This document shows positions 1 through 8,395 of a stretch of 64,000 bases of DNA, one piece after another. The number at the start of each line of letters is the position of its first letter. The first letter of the stretch is position 1. Below the pieces are notes generated by a model. It worked only from the letters and a program-made list of their open reading frames with translations, was not told the DNA's origin and ran no database searches. The position numbers and the translations under genes are program-made. The DNA comes from CAZJDV01 sp964544865 (GTDB lineage Bacteria; Chloroflexota; Dehalococcoidia; Lucifugimonadales; CAJWER01), in NCBI GenBank assembly GCA_964544865.1, contig CAZJDV010000002.1, forward strand, positions 1-64,000, in the 5' to 3' direction.

Positions 1-119
1 AGGAACCCTTGAATGTGGATGTCCGAGAGGTCATGGATATGACCTGCGCACTTACCGGGAAGGTCTGCCGAACCTGCGAGGGAGTGAGGTGCGTGCCCCC
101 TAGCAACGGGACTACATGA
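1..119 (+). other. possible 3' end of an unidentified Cys-rich protein
   Basis: A frame that is open from the left edge ends in TGA at 117-119. Its last residues include a cysteine cluster (TCALTGKVCRTCEGVRC). Only about 38 codons are visible, the other two plus frames are also short, and I do not recognise the family. It could be the tail of a gene that starts outside the window, or chance. Nothing else is apparent up to the transporter at 282. Confidence 0.2.
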
Positions 120-281
120 ACAGGAGAGGCTGGCCCCGAAGCATCCTTGAGCGCTATTTTGTGAGGGTGGACGCGCTGCGTAAGACAGGGCTCGGGTACC
201 AGGCTGTGGTCAGTATCTCTTGCGATCGTATGGCCTGCCTGGTCGGAATCTCCGGTGAAATTTGTCACCCATGCTATATAG

Positions 282-1577
282 ATGTACACTCCGCACGCCC
301 AAGGCCCAGGCGTAGGGCAGGACCGTGGGAAGACGCACACGAGGAGATCACCGATCTACGGCTGGCGGCACACATTCAGTTCCCTGGCGAACTACGACTT
401 CCTGCGTCTGTGGCTCAGCATGGTGCTATTGTGGGGCGGCTTCTACATGCAGTCCGTGGCCCGTGGGCTCCTCGTCTACGACATCACCGAGTCATCCACG
501 ATCCTGGGCCTGGTCAGCGCAGGCGGGAACCTGCCTCTGGGCGCGTTCGCCCTATTCGGGGGCGCCATCGCCGACCGGATGGATCGAAAGAGCCTGATTC
601 AGATAGGGCACGGCGCCATCGCCGTGACAAGGCTCGTAGGCGCTATTTCGATCACCATGGGATTCGTGATCTGGGAACTTCTCCTGGTGGTGTCGGTTCT
701 CCAGGGGGTCTTCGTGGCCTTCGTGAACCCGGCGCTGCACGCGATCACTCCCCAGATCGTCGGCCAGGAGAAGCTTGGCAACGCGATCGCTCTCAACACG
801 GCGGCCCTGAGCACGGCGGCCCTGGTCGCACCCGCCGTCGGAGGGGTGCTCTACGGCATCGTTGGGCCGGGCGGCGTGTACTATGCCATCACAGCAATGG
901 CGTTCCTATCGATGGCGCTCACGATCTCCATACCCAGGCCCAAGGACCTGGTCGATCCGACGGTCTCTCCCGCGACAACCAACATGATGAGCGGGATCTT
1001 GGAAGGGCTGAGCAATGTCTGGCTCAACCCGCTGCTGCTCGCCTTGCTCGCCTACGGGCTAGTGATCAACCACCTTGCGAACCCGTTCGGCTTCCTGCTG
1101 CCCGTCGTGGTCGTGGACGTTTACCACCAGGAGTCGGAGGCCTATGGGCTGCTCATTAGCCTGATGGGCCTGGGCGCCCTGACCGGCTCCCTGGTCGTCG
1201 CCTCTCTAGGAGGGAAGTGGCGCGGTCTAATACTGATCATGGGCTCATTCGCGTCTGGGACAGCGCTGCTGTTGGTGGCGTCTGTGCCACTGTACACCGC
1301 GGGGGCTGCCGTGCTGGTGGTGTTTGGGTTCGGGAATGCGGTTCATCTAACGCTGAGCCAGACGCTGGTACTGGAGAACGTCGAGGACCGGTTTCGGGGG
1401 CGCACAACAAGCATCTTTACAATGAATGCCGCACTACTGCCCTTCAGCGTTCTCCTGGTGGCTTTCGCATTCGACGCCCTGGGGGCCCGGCCCACCATGG
1501 GGCTGTTGGCGACGGGGCTTCTGGTCACCTCGATGGTCGTGCTCACAACCCAGAGGCGAATCCGAGAGCTGAACTAG
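282..1577 (+). CDS. MFS transporter (EntS/MFS_3-like exporter)
   Basis: Major facilitator superfamily transporter of 431 aa, the normal length for the family, with about 12 hydrophobic segments from residue 43 onward. The loop after the second or third helix carries the family's motif A in the form GGAIADRMDRKS (93-104), and a second copy of the helix bundle starts near residue 240. The start is uncertain. ATG 282 lies directly after an AT-rich TATATA, has no clear ribosome site, and the first ~30 residues are not membrane-like, but no other ATG, GTG or TTG comes before the first helix. It is convergent with the minus-strand gene below. Related proteins export small organic molecules or siderophores. 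The substrate cannot be read from the sequence. Confidence 0.85.
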   Translation: MYTPHAQGPGVGQDRGKTHTRRSPIYGWRHTFSSLANYDFLRLWLSMVLLWGGFYMQSVARGLLVYDITESSTILGLVSAGGNLPLGAFALFGGAIADRMDRKSLIQIGHGAIAVTRLVGAISITMGFVIWELLLVVSVLQGVFVAFVNPALHAITPQIVGQEKLGNAIALNTAALSTAALVAPAVGGVLYGIVGPGGVYYAITAMAFLSMALTISIPRPKDLVDPTVSPATTNMMSGILEGLSNVWLNPLLLALLAYGLVINHLANPFGFLLPVVVVDVYHQESEAYGLLISLMGLGALTGSLVVASLGGKWRGLILIMGSFASGTALLLVASVPLYTAGAAVLVVFGFGNAVHLTLSQTLVLENVEDRFRGRTTSIFTMNAALLPFSVLLVAFAFDALGARPTMGLLATGLLVTSMVVLTTQRRIRELN

Positions 1578-1592
1578 CCGGGCGACAGCCCT

Positions 1593-2056
1593 CTAGAGCA
1601 ACTCCTTGGCAAAACTCTTCAACCAGGCCCGGCGCCAGTGATGGGCGCCATCGACTATAATCTCTACAGACAGGTCCGCGTGGAACGCCTCGACGTCGGG
1701 TACAAACAGGTCGCGTGCCGTCCCTAGATCGGCGACACGGTATCGAGCCGTCGGCCTCCCGCTCCAGGTACCGCGCGTCCACAAGCTCTCGCCCGAGCGA
1801 AACGTGGTCGAACTCGATGGACCGGCCGATGTCCACGAGCCAGAACGCCAGCCGGTCGGCGATCTCCGGCTCCGTGTATTCCCTGCCCGCATCGAGGATC
1901 AGGATCACGCTTTTCAGAAGGATGTGCCGGTCCCGGGACTTGCGAGGAAATACCACCATACCGCTCTTGAGGCATAGCTCGGCCATGCGGGTCCGGAACT
2001 CGTCCGCGGAGATAACCCCTGCCTTCTCTATCTTGTCGAGGGTCGGCCTTTTTCAA
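1593..2056 (-). pseudogene. DUF2087 domain protein, frame-disrupted
   Basis: One frame (ATG 1986 downward) encodes a recognisable DUF2087 core: VVFPRKSRDRHILLKSV, then GREYTEPEIADRLAFW and YLEREADGS. The family's usual ending (YRVADLG) is in a different frame, so there is a shift near 1735, as if two bases were lost. Upstream, the same frame continues in coding style (LDKIEKAGVISADEFRTRM) until a TGA. A TTG at 2056 with GGAG six bases before it would join that frame if one base were removed near 2042. So two indels may be present. The gene lies 35 bp behind the amidohydrolase and was probably co-transcribed with it. DUF2087 proteins are small and of unknown, possibly regulatory, function. Decay or assembly error are both possible. 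Confidence 0.55.
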
Positions 2057-2091
2057 GAACGTCTCCGGCCTGGTGGGGATACGAGGCGCTG

Positions 2092-3213
2092 TCACAGGCC
2101 CAGGATTCGGGCCGCCGTGCCTCCCATTATCATCGCCAGATCGTCCTCGCTGAGAAATTCGCAGTATTTCTCGATCCAATGGCGCGACTGGCGATAGGTG
2201 CAAAAGCGGTTCTGGAACGGCATATCCGTCCCCCACAGCAGATGATCGGCGCCGATGCGGCCGGCCATCTCCTCGAAGGTCGGCCACACCTCTCGATACG
2301 GAAAGTCGAAGAGGTCGCCGACGCGGACCGGGAAGCATACCTCCAGGTTGCAGTTCTCGCCCGCGAACGGCTCCCATATCTCCTCCGGCAGCGTGATCCG
2401 GTCGCCGTCCAGGAACACCCGCCAGGGAAAGCCGTGGGTCAGGCTGCACACCGTATCGGGGTAGCGCTCCATCCAACGCTTGAGAATTTTCAGCTCGTTC
2501 AGGTAGCCCTGCCTCTCCTCGACTATAGTAGGAGTCGAGGCGGTGCGGGACTCCGGCCCCTGGCCGAGGGTGAAGAACACCGGGACGCCGAGGGATGTCG
2601 CCGCCTCCCAGAAAGGCCGGTAGAAGCCGTCGTCCCAGGGTTCGTCGCTCACCGAATAGCCCATCGGATTGAACTTTATGGCGTGCAGTCCGTGCTGGGT
2701 AATCGCCGTCGCCAGCTCGTCGATGACGGCGTCCATTTCGTCTCGTATCCGCCACTCGTCCACAGGGGCCATGGACCGGATTCGGCCGGGCGCCAGCCTG
2801 ACACACTCGGCCAGATAGGCGCTGTCGCGGCCCAGCATTGGATTGGTGTGCAACAGCACAACGTCGACGCCCGCGTAGTCCATCTCGCCGATCAGGCTCT
2901 GCGGCGTGAACTCGCAGTTTCGCAGGTTGGGCGGATAGAAGTGCTTTGTGTGCTCCTCTCCCTCGTATTCCCAGACCACGCGGCCGGCGGCGTGATCGAC
3001 GTGGAAATTCACGTCCGGAAGGAGTGACAGGTCGTTAGAGTCCTTTGGCGCCAGCACCCGGGACGGGGACGGGGCGCGGTCCCGCAGGCGGAACGCCGGC
3101 TGGTGATGACCCGCGTAGCCCGCCTGCACCCACCGCAGATGCTCGTCGGCGCTTTCGTATCCTCTCGGGCTGTCGGCCGGCTCGAAGCAGTAGGCGTGCG
3201 AGTCGATAACCAC
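2092..3213 (-). CDS. amidohydrolase family 2 (TIM-barrel metal hydrolase)
   Basis: Protein of 373 aa with the Amidohydro_2 layout: an N-terminal metal motif region (IDSHAYCFEP, residues 3-12), a Lys in strand 4 (HAIKFNP, K180), a His in SLTHGFPW (H260) and the terminal acidic residue in LLWGTDMPF (D330). Family members hydrolyse or decarboxylate carboxylated or amide substrates in the cytoplasm. One feature is odd: the usual D-x-H-x-H motif reads D-S-H-A-Y, so the second metal-binding His is a Tyr. The start is GTG at 3213, set by a strong GGAGGT a few bases upstream. It is the first gene of a short minus-strand unit with the DUF2087 gene. The substrate is unknown. Confidence 0.8.
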   Translation of the reverse strand: MVIDSHAYCFEPADSPRGYESADEHLRWVQAGYAGHHQPAFRLRDRAPSPSRVLAPKDSNDLSLLPDVNFHVDHAAGRVVWEYEGEEHTKHFYPPNLRNCEFTPQSLIGEMDYAGVDVVLLHTNPMLGRDSAYLAECVRLAPGRIRSMAPVDEWRIRDEMDAVIDELATAITQHGLHAIKFNPMGYSVSDEPWDDGFYRPFWEAATSLGVPVFFTLGQGPESRTASTPTIVEERQGYLNELKILKRWMERYPDTVCSLTHGFPWRVFLDGDRITLPEEIWEPFAGENCNLEVCFPVRVGDLFDFPYREVWPTFEEMAGRIGADHLLWGTDMPFQNRFCTYRQSRHWIEKYCEFLSEDDLAMIMGGTAARILGL

Positions 3214-3382
3214 TCTGACCTCCGTTGCTTGGTAACTATCTCAATGAGGCACGGTGGCTTCTTCCCACCCGCCATCCTTAGGTGTTCTTCTGTCTGGTGG
3301 CACATCCCTCTGACCTCTTGCCAGGAGGGCGGCCCAGATCAACAATAGGCCGGGCCCGTCTATGACCCGATCCGCCGGGCTA

Positions 3383-3985
3383 CTACGCGGCGCCTTTCGC
3401 CCGACGCCTGTGCATGATCGCCCATGCGCCCAGTCCGGCGACCGATACCAGCCCCACGGCCACGGTCACCAGCTCGAAATTCTCCGCCACGAACCTCTCG
3501 ATCTCCTGGCCGAATACCATCACCAGCACGCCGATCGTGACGAAGCGCAACCCTCTCCCAACCAGCGACGCCAGCACGAAGATGCGCCTATCCAACCTCA
3601 GCACGCCGGCCGCGATGGCGAACACCTTGTATGGGATCGGTGTGAAGGCGGCCAGCACGGTAGCCCACACGCCGTACCTCTCCAGCAAGTGCTCGGTCTT
3701 CTCCACCACCTCCTCTGAGAACAGCCGCAACAGGACCGGCCTCCCAAACTTTCCGCCGATCCAGTGACCGACGACGGCCCCCGCGACGGAGCTCACGGTC
3801 ACGAGCAGCGCGAGCCAGATCGCCAGGTCCTGCCGGGCGAGGGCGACGGCCACCAGCAACGGGTCGGGCAATATCGGGAAGAATATCGACTCGGCGAACG
3901 CCGTTACGGCGAGGGCGAGGACCGCCCAGTCGCTGCCGGCGAAACCGACCACCCATTCGGAGAGGTCGTGGAGCCACTCGATCAT
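3383..3985 (-). CDS. DedA family membrane protein (VTT domain, YqaA-like)
   Basis: Integral membrane protein of 200 aa with the SNARE-associated/VTT domain. Hydrophobic segments lie near residues 20-50, 55-80, 105-130 and 135-190. The diagnostic loop is AAFTPIPYKVFAIAAG (about 113-128), with the conserved Pro-rich re-entrant sequence FTPIPYK. Known DedA proteins flip or transport lipid carriers and help maintain proton motive force; the specific role here is not visible. The start ATG overlaps the stop of pxpC by 4 bp (ATGA), so it is translated as the last gene of the pxpABC operon. That is an unusual partner for a 5-oxoprolinase. Confidence 0.85.
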   Translation of the reverse strand: MIEWLHDLSEWVVGFAGSDWAVLALAVTAFAESIFFPILPDPLLVAVALARQDLAIWLALLVTVSSVAGAVVGHWIGGKFGRPVLLRLFSEEVVEKTEHLLERYGVWATVLAAFTPIPYKVFAIAAGVLRLDRRIFVLASLVGRGLRFVTIGVLVMVFGQEIERFVAENFELVTVAVGLVSVAGLGAWAIMHRRRAKGAA

Positions 3986-5139
3986 TTCCGGGATTCGCCG
4001 TCCCGCCTGATCTCGACCTCGAAGTCGTATGTCTGGCCGCCCACTTCCGCGTGAGCCGAGTGGCGCGTGACGGACTCTGGGTCGCCGGCCTCGGAGCTCG
4101 CTACGGGCGTGGCCTCCTCATCGACGACCTCATAGGCCTCGCCATCGACCACCACACTCAGGATGGGAAGGCTGTTTTCGGCCGCCGGGGGGCCGCTAGC
4201 TATGGCGGCCAGGATGGCCTCGTTCTCCCATATGAGCCGGTGCCCCTCCTCGACGTCCACCTCCTTGAAGACCACCGTCTGACCCGGCACCGCCTGTGCG
4301 AGCCTGCCCAGGTCGGCGGTGATAACGGTGGCGATCTTCGCGTAACCTCCAGTGGTCCCGCGATCTGCAAGCAGGATGGTCGGGACCCCGTCACCTGGGA
4401 CCTGGATCGCGCCGGGAGGATTGCCGAAGGAGACGATGTCGGGCCCCAGCTTGTGGTTGATGGCCGGCCCCTCCAGCCGGTAGCCCATCCGGTCCGAATC
4501 CAGGGAAATCTCATAGGTCGACTCGAGTAGAGTCGCGATGGCCTCCGACCCGAACGCCTCGCTCTGGGGGCCCATGATAACCCGGATCTCGTGGCTCTCG
4601 CCGTAGGTTGGGACGATGTAGCCGCCGGGCAGCCCGCGCGGCACGAAGCCGTCCTCACCGGGGGGGGGCAACGCGGAGAGCACGTCCCCCCTTTCAAGAC
4701 GCCGCCCCTCGTATCCTCCGAATCGCGCTTTCAAGTTGGTCGACCGGCTCCCCATCACCACCGGAACGTCGATACCCCCGGCGACCGCCAGGTAGGCGCG
4801 CATGCCGTCGCGCATGCCGTGGAATGTCAGCTCGTCGCCCTCAGATACCTTGGTCGCCTGCCAATGCGGCAGCGGCTCACCGTCGAGCCTTGGCGACAGG
4901 TCCGCGCCGGTCACGGCGATCCAGGTGTCCGCGAGGAACCTGGCCACGGGGCCCACGACGGTCATTTCGAGGCCGGCCGCACCGTCGTCGTTCCCCACCA
5001 GTGCGTTGGCGAACCGCAGGGCGAACTCGTCCAGGGCGCCGGAGACGGGGACGCCGAATCTCTGGAAGCCGTACCGGCCACGGTCCTGCACCGTGGTGAG
5101 CATCCCGGCCTCGGCTATCTCAAGAGTCGGAATACTCAC
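3982..5139 (-). CDS. pxpC: 5-oxoprolinase subunit C (biotin-dependent carboxyltransferase family)
   Basis: KipA/PxpC homologue of 385 aa (AHS2 domain). With PxpB and PxpA it converts 5-oxoproline to glutamate using ATP. Family signatures are FGVPVSGALDEFALRFAN near the N-terminus, GYRLEGP in the middle, and SFGNPPGAIQVPGDG followed by ADRGTTGGYAKIATV. The AHS2 fold ends near residue 320. The last 65 residues form an extension with two similar strands (LSVVVDGEAYEV at 327-338 and AHAEVGGQTYDFEVEI at 362-377) that resemble the start of the biotin carrier encoded at 8396. The start overlaps the stop of pxpB by 4 bp. The order in the operon is pxpA, pxpB, pxpC, dedA. Confidence 0.9.
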   Translation of the reverse strand: MSIPTLEIAEAGMLTTVQDRGRYGFQRFGVPVSGALDEFALRFANALVGNDDGAAGLEMTVVGPVARFLADTWIAVTGADLSPRLDGEPLPHWQATKVSEGDELTFHGMRDGMRAYLAVAGGIDVPVVMGSRSTNLKARFGGYEGRRLERGDVLSALPPPGEDGFVPRGLPGGYIVPTYGESHEIRVIMGPQSEAFGSEAIATLLESTYEISLDSDRMGYRLEGPAINHKLGPDIVSFGNPPGAIQVPGDGVPTILLADRGTTGGYAKIATVITADLGRLAQAVPGQTVVFKEVDVEEGHRLIWENEAILAAIASGPPAAENSLPILSVVVDGEAYEVVDEEATPVASSEAGDPESVTRHSAHAEVGGQTYDFEVEIRRDGESRK

Positions 5140-5867
5140 TGCTTCGCCGTCACCGTCGCTTGAAACTCGCCGCTCTCGACCCGCCCGCGGACCTCTGCGT
5201 AGTCCTTCTCGCTTTGCAGGGGCGTGAACCGGACGTAGTCCCCGGCGGCCAGCAGGGACGGAGGCTCTCTAACAGGATCGAACATGGTCACCGGTGTGCG
5301 GCCGATCAGCCGCCATCCACCGGGGCTCGCGAATGGGTAGACACCTGTCTGGCTTTCGGCGATCCCTACCGACCCCGCCGGTATCTCCTGCCTAGGGGTC
5401 GGCAGCCTTGGTGTGGCCAGTCTCTCATCCAGGCCGCCCAGATAGGGGAACCCCGGCGTGAATCCCATCATGTGAACGAGATACTCCGTATCAGAGTGTA
5501 CCCTGACGACCTCGTCTGTCGTCATGCCGCACTGCTCGGCGACGAACGGCAGGTCGGGACCATGCTCGCCACCGTAGAGCGTGGGGATATGAACGACGCG
5601 GGACCTATCTTGGACTTGCCCGCCCGGGTCGCTGCAGAGCTTGAGTAGCGTGGCCTGGAGAGCGGCGAGGGACGTCGTGGTGGCGTCATACTGCACCAAC
5701 AGGGACCGGTAGGCCGGTATCAGGTCCACGACCCCCGCGACCTCGACGGCCTCGACGCGCTGTGCCAGGTCGTGAACCCGGCGATTGACGGCCTCGTCGA
5801 TCGCGTCGCCCAACTCGACGACCAACGCCTGGTCGCCCGCGGGCAGGAACAACGGTGTCTCGTACAT
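5136..5867 (-). CDS. pxpB: 5-oxoprolinase subunit B (KipI/AHS1)
   Basis: AHS1-domain protein of 243 aa, close to the usual length. The highly conserved core is visible: GFTPGFPYLGGLDERL, then IPAGSVGIAESQTGVYP, ASPGGWRLIGRTP and MFDPVREPPSLLAAGD. PxpB and PxpC form the ATP-using part of prokaryotic 5-oxoprolinase; the same fold occurs in allophanate hydrolase and urea amidolyase. The start ATG 5867 lies about 50 bp behind pxpA, and the stop overlaps pxpC. KipI in Bacillus also inhibits a sensor kinase, but no kinase is seen here, so the metabolic role is preferred. Confidence 0.92.
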   Translation of the reverse strand: MYETPLFLPAGDQALVVELGDAIDEAVNRRVHDLAQRVEAVEVAGVVDLIPAYRSLLVQYDATTTSLAALQATLLKLCSDPGGQVQDRSRVVHIPTLYGGEHGPDLPFVAEQCGMTTDEVVRVHSDTEYLVHMMGFTPGFPYLGGLDERLATPRLPTPRQEIPAGSVGIAESQTGVYPFASPGGWRLIGRTPVTMFDPVREPPSLLAAGDYVRFTPLQSEKDYAEVRGRVESGEFQATVTAKQ

Positions 5868-5916
5868 TTAGCTCACCACCGGGCGGCCGGGTTTATTGAG
5901 TCATGAACGGTGAGAC

Positions 5917-6681
5917 TCAAACCAGCTCGTCCATAGGCACCACGGAGACGCCCTCGGCCTCGAGCCTCTTGCGGACAGCCGCCGCCATCTCGACGGCGCC
6001 GGGTGTGTCGCCGTGAATACACAGGCTGGCGGCCTGGACGTCGATCTTTTCTCCGGTGATCGCCCTTGCGCTGCCCTCCACCACCATGGAGACGCTCCTC
6101 TCTACCACCTCGTCGACATCATGGAGCACAGCGCCGGGCAGTGCCCTGGAGACCAGGCTGCCATCGGCGTTGAGCGCCCGGTCCGCGAATATCTCGGGCG
6201 CGACGCGGAGGCCCATCTCGCTGGCTAAGGACACCCAGCGGGAGCCAGCCAGCGCCACCAGCACCATGCCGGGGTCGACCTCAAGGACCGCCTCGCATAT
6301 CGCTCGGGCGAGCTGCTCGTCATTGACCGCACGGTTGTACATGGCCCCATGGGGCTTGATGTGCTGGAGCCGCTTGGACTCGGTAAACGCCTGCAATGCG
6401 CCAATCTGATAGACCAGGTCGTCCTTTACCTCTTGGGGTGTGGCGGCGATGTCCCGCCGGCCGAAGCCAGCCAGGTCCGGGTAGCTAGGATGCGCGCCGA
6501 TCGCGACGCCATGGTCCTGGGCCAGCCGCACAGTGCGGCGCATCCACATGGGGTCTCCCGCGTGGAACCCGCAGGCGATATTGGCGGAGCTTATATGCTT
6601 TATGACCTCTTCGTCGAGGCCCAAGCGGTAATTCCCGAAGCTCTCGCCCATATCGCAGTTGAGGTCGATCCTGTCCGACAT
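5917..6681 (-). CDS. pxpA: 5-oxoprolinase subunit A (LamB/YcsF family)
   Basis: LamB/YcsF protein of 254 aa, the standard length. It opens with the family signature DLNCDMGESFGNYRLG and continues with SSANIACGFHAGDPMWM, GAHPSYPDLAGFGRR and HIKPHGAMYN. PxpA is the third subunit of 5-oxoprolinase and acts with PxpB and PxpC in glutathione or peptide-derived pyroglutamate recycling. The start is ATG 6681, with GGAG about 10 bases upstream and a good promoter (6708-6737). It is the first gene of the pxpABC-dedA operon and is divergent from the decarboxylase genes at 6923. Confidence 0.93.
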   Translation of the reverse strand: MSDRIDLNCDMGESFGNYRLGLDEEVIKHISSANIACGFHAGDPMWMRRTVRLAQDHGVAIGAHPSYPDLAGFGRRDIAATPQEVKDDLVYQIGALQAFTESKRLQHIKPHGAMYNRAVNDEQLARAICEAVLEVDPGMVLVALAGSRWVSLASEMGLRVAPEIFADRALNADGSLVSRALPGAVLHDVDEVVERSVSMVVEGSARAITGEKIDVQAASLCIHGDTPGAVEMAAAVRKRLEAEGVSVVPMDELV

Positions 6682-6707
6682 CGCCCTTGCTCCTCAGTCC
6701 AGCGGGT

Positions 6708-6737
6708 ATTATATAGGCTCAGTGGCTGGCGCGCCAA
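6708..6737 (-). promoter_or_regulatory. sigma70-like promoter of pxpABC
   Basis: On the minus strand TTGGCG and TATAAT are separated by 18 bp. The -10 matches consensus exactly. The predicted start of transcription is near 6701, about 20 bases before the pxpA ATG. Confidence 0.6.
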
Positions 6738-6922
6738 CGGAGGCGACCCGGCGCGCCGGGTCGTTTCACACCCAGCCAGGATGAGTCCTTCGACTGACCC
6801 AAGGCCGAACGAATGTCCATATTCCGCTCCAGATGACTACCTGACTTCTACGGGCACCTATCCTGGTAGCTCGACCGTGTTGTACAATCTTGAACGTTGC
6901 TACTTCGCGTAGGGCGGGAAAC

Positions 6923-7180
6923 ATGAATCTCGATTCCGATCTAGTAAGACAGGCCCTGACATTGACCGCCATCGGCATGGCAGCCGCCTTCGGCCTTCTG
7001 CTACTTATCATGGTGCTCATTCAAGTCATGGGGCTGGCGATATCCTACCAGTCCAGGCGCACTTCGATGCGTGTAGCCGCCGCGGCAGCCGAATCTCGCG
7101 ACAAGGCCCTCGCGGCGGTAATAGCGGTCAGCGCTTTGCTGGAAAGAGACGGAGACTCAGGAGCGCGCTCAACCGGTTAG
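6923..7180 (+). CDS. sodium pump decarboxylase gamma/delta subunit (OadG-like)
   Basis: Small protein of 85 aa from ATG 6923, with GGGCGGG about 5 bases upstream; an earlier in-frame ATG (6890) is less likely. One membrane helix spans about residues 9-35 (LTLTAIGMAAAFGLLLLIMV), followed by a basic, Ala-rich soluble tail. This is the layout of the OadG, MmdD and GcdD subunits, which anchor sodium-translocating decarboxylases. The call rests on topology and position just before the beta subunit, since the family has little sequence conservation. Divergent from pxpA. Confidence 0.7.
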   Translation: MNLDSDLVRQALTLTAIGMAAAFGLLLLIMVLIQVMGLAISYQSRRTSMRVAAAAAESRDKALAAVIAVSALLERDGDSGARSTG

Positions 7181-7230
7181 GGTGTGGCCCAGTACGCGCG
7201 GCGAATCTCACTCGAAATAGGGAAGCGATA

Positions 7231-8388
7231 TTGACAGAGATAATCGATTTCATGCGTTCGTCCGGCGTCGCCAACATGGATTGGCGCGCCGGCCTGATGC
7301 TGGCGGCAGGGCTGGCATTCATCTTTGTTGCCGTGACCAAAGGCCGGGAGCCCTACGTGCTTCTGCCCATCGGCCTGGGGGTAATCATCGCAAATCTGCC
7401 CTTTACCGGCATGACCGACTTTGTCGCGGGCTCGGACGCGAACCAGGAGTCCGGGATCTTCGGCATCGTCCTTTACTACGGCCTGACGTTCTGGGACATC
7501 CTGCCGCCGATAATCTTCCTGGGGCTAGGCGCGATGACCGACTTCAGCCCGGTAATCGCCAATCCCAAGACGCTGCTACTGGGGGCCGCGGCGCAGGTCG
7601 GAATCTTCGTCGCGTTCTGGGGCGCGCTATCCGTCGCGGCGGTCCTGGACACAGGATTCACGATCCAAGAGGCGGCGGTAATCGGAATCATCGGCGGGGC
7701 GGACGGCCCGACCACGATCTTTCTGTCCGGCATGCTCGCACCCCAGTTGCTTGGAGTCACTGCCGTTGTGGCGTATACGTACATGGCAAGCGTGGTATTC
7801 ATACAGCCTCCGCTAATGAAGCTGCTCACGACGAAGCGGGAGCGCGAGATCGTGATGAGCGCTCCCAGGGATGTATCCCGCACCGAGAAACTAATCTTCC
7901 CCGTCCTGGCGATGATCGTCATCGTACTCGTCGTCCCTAAATCCGCCCCCCTGATCACGATGTTCATGATGGGGAACCTGTTCCGGGAGAGCGGCGTCGT
8001 GCCCCGGCTCGCCGATGCGGCCTCCAACGAGTTGCTGAACATGGCCACGATCTTCTTGATGGTCACGGTGGGGACCCAACTCTCGGCCGAAACCATGTTC
8101 AAAGTCAACACCATCGTCATCTTCGCGCTGGGCATGGTGGCGTTCGCATGTGGCACGATGGGCGGCCTGATCCTCGCGAAGCTGATGAACCTTGTCCTAA
8201 GACAGAAGGTGAATCCGCTGATCGGCTCCGCGGGAGTATCGGCCGTACCCATGGCCGCGAGGATATCCCACGACGTCGGGCAGGAGGCGAACCCCAGGTC
8301 GTTCCTGCTGGCCCATGCGATGGGGCCCAACGTCGCCGGCGTGATAGGTTCGGCCGTCGTCGCCGGCGTTTTCATTTCGCTGCTGTAG
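7231..8388 (+). CDS. sodium-translocating decarboxylase beta subunit (OadB/GcdB/MmdB family)
   Basis: Polytopic membrane protein of 385 aa with the OadB pattern: PYVLLPIGLGVIIANLP, a central GLGAMTDFSPVIANPK segment, the ion-site motif IGIIGGADGPTTIFLS (near residue 155) and ISHDVGQEANPRSFLLAHAM close to the C-terminus. The beta subunit decarboxylates carboxybiotin and pumps sodium ions out of the cell. The start is TTG 7231, with GGAAG upstream; ATG 7252 is an alternative. It sits between the small gamma-like subunit and a biotin carrier. The carboxyltransferase alpha subunit that normally completes the complex is not in the window, so the substrate (oxaloacetate, methylmalonyl-CoA or glutaconyl-CoA) cannot be named. 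Confidence 0.9.
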   Translation: MTEIIDFMRSSGVANMDWRAGLMLAAGLAFIFVAVTKGREPYVLLPIGLGVIIANLPFTGMTDFVAGSDANQESGIFGIVLYYGLTFWDILPPIIFLGLGAMTDFSPVIANPKTLLLGAAAQVGIFVAFWGALSVAAVLDTGFTIQEAAVIGIIGGADGPTTIFLSGMLAPQLLGVTAVVAYTYMASVVFIQPPLMKLLTTKREREIVMSAPRDVSRTEKLIFPVLAMIVIVLVVPKSAPLITMFMMGNLFRESGVVPRLADAASNELLNMATIFLMVTVGTQLSAETMFKVNTIVIFALGMVAFACGTMGGLILAKLMNLVLRQKVNPLIGSAGVSAVPMAARISHDVGQEANPRSFLLAHAMGPNVAGVIGSAVVAGVFISLL

Positions 8389-8395
8389 CCCGCTA

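Noticed and set aside
275..280. TATATA directly before ATG 282 as the MFS promoter
   Set aside because: Transcription from it would begin after the ATG, and no later start precedes the first membrane helix, so the element probably is not the promoter or the start is misread.
2179..3027. A 282-codon plus-strand frame opposite the amidohydrolase
   Set aside because: No domain, biased composition, and antisense to a well-supported gene.
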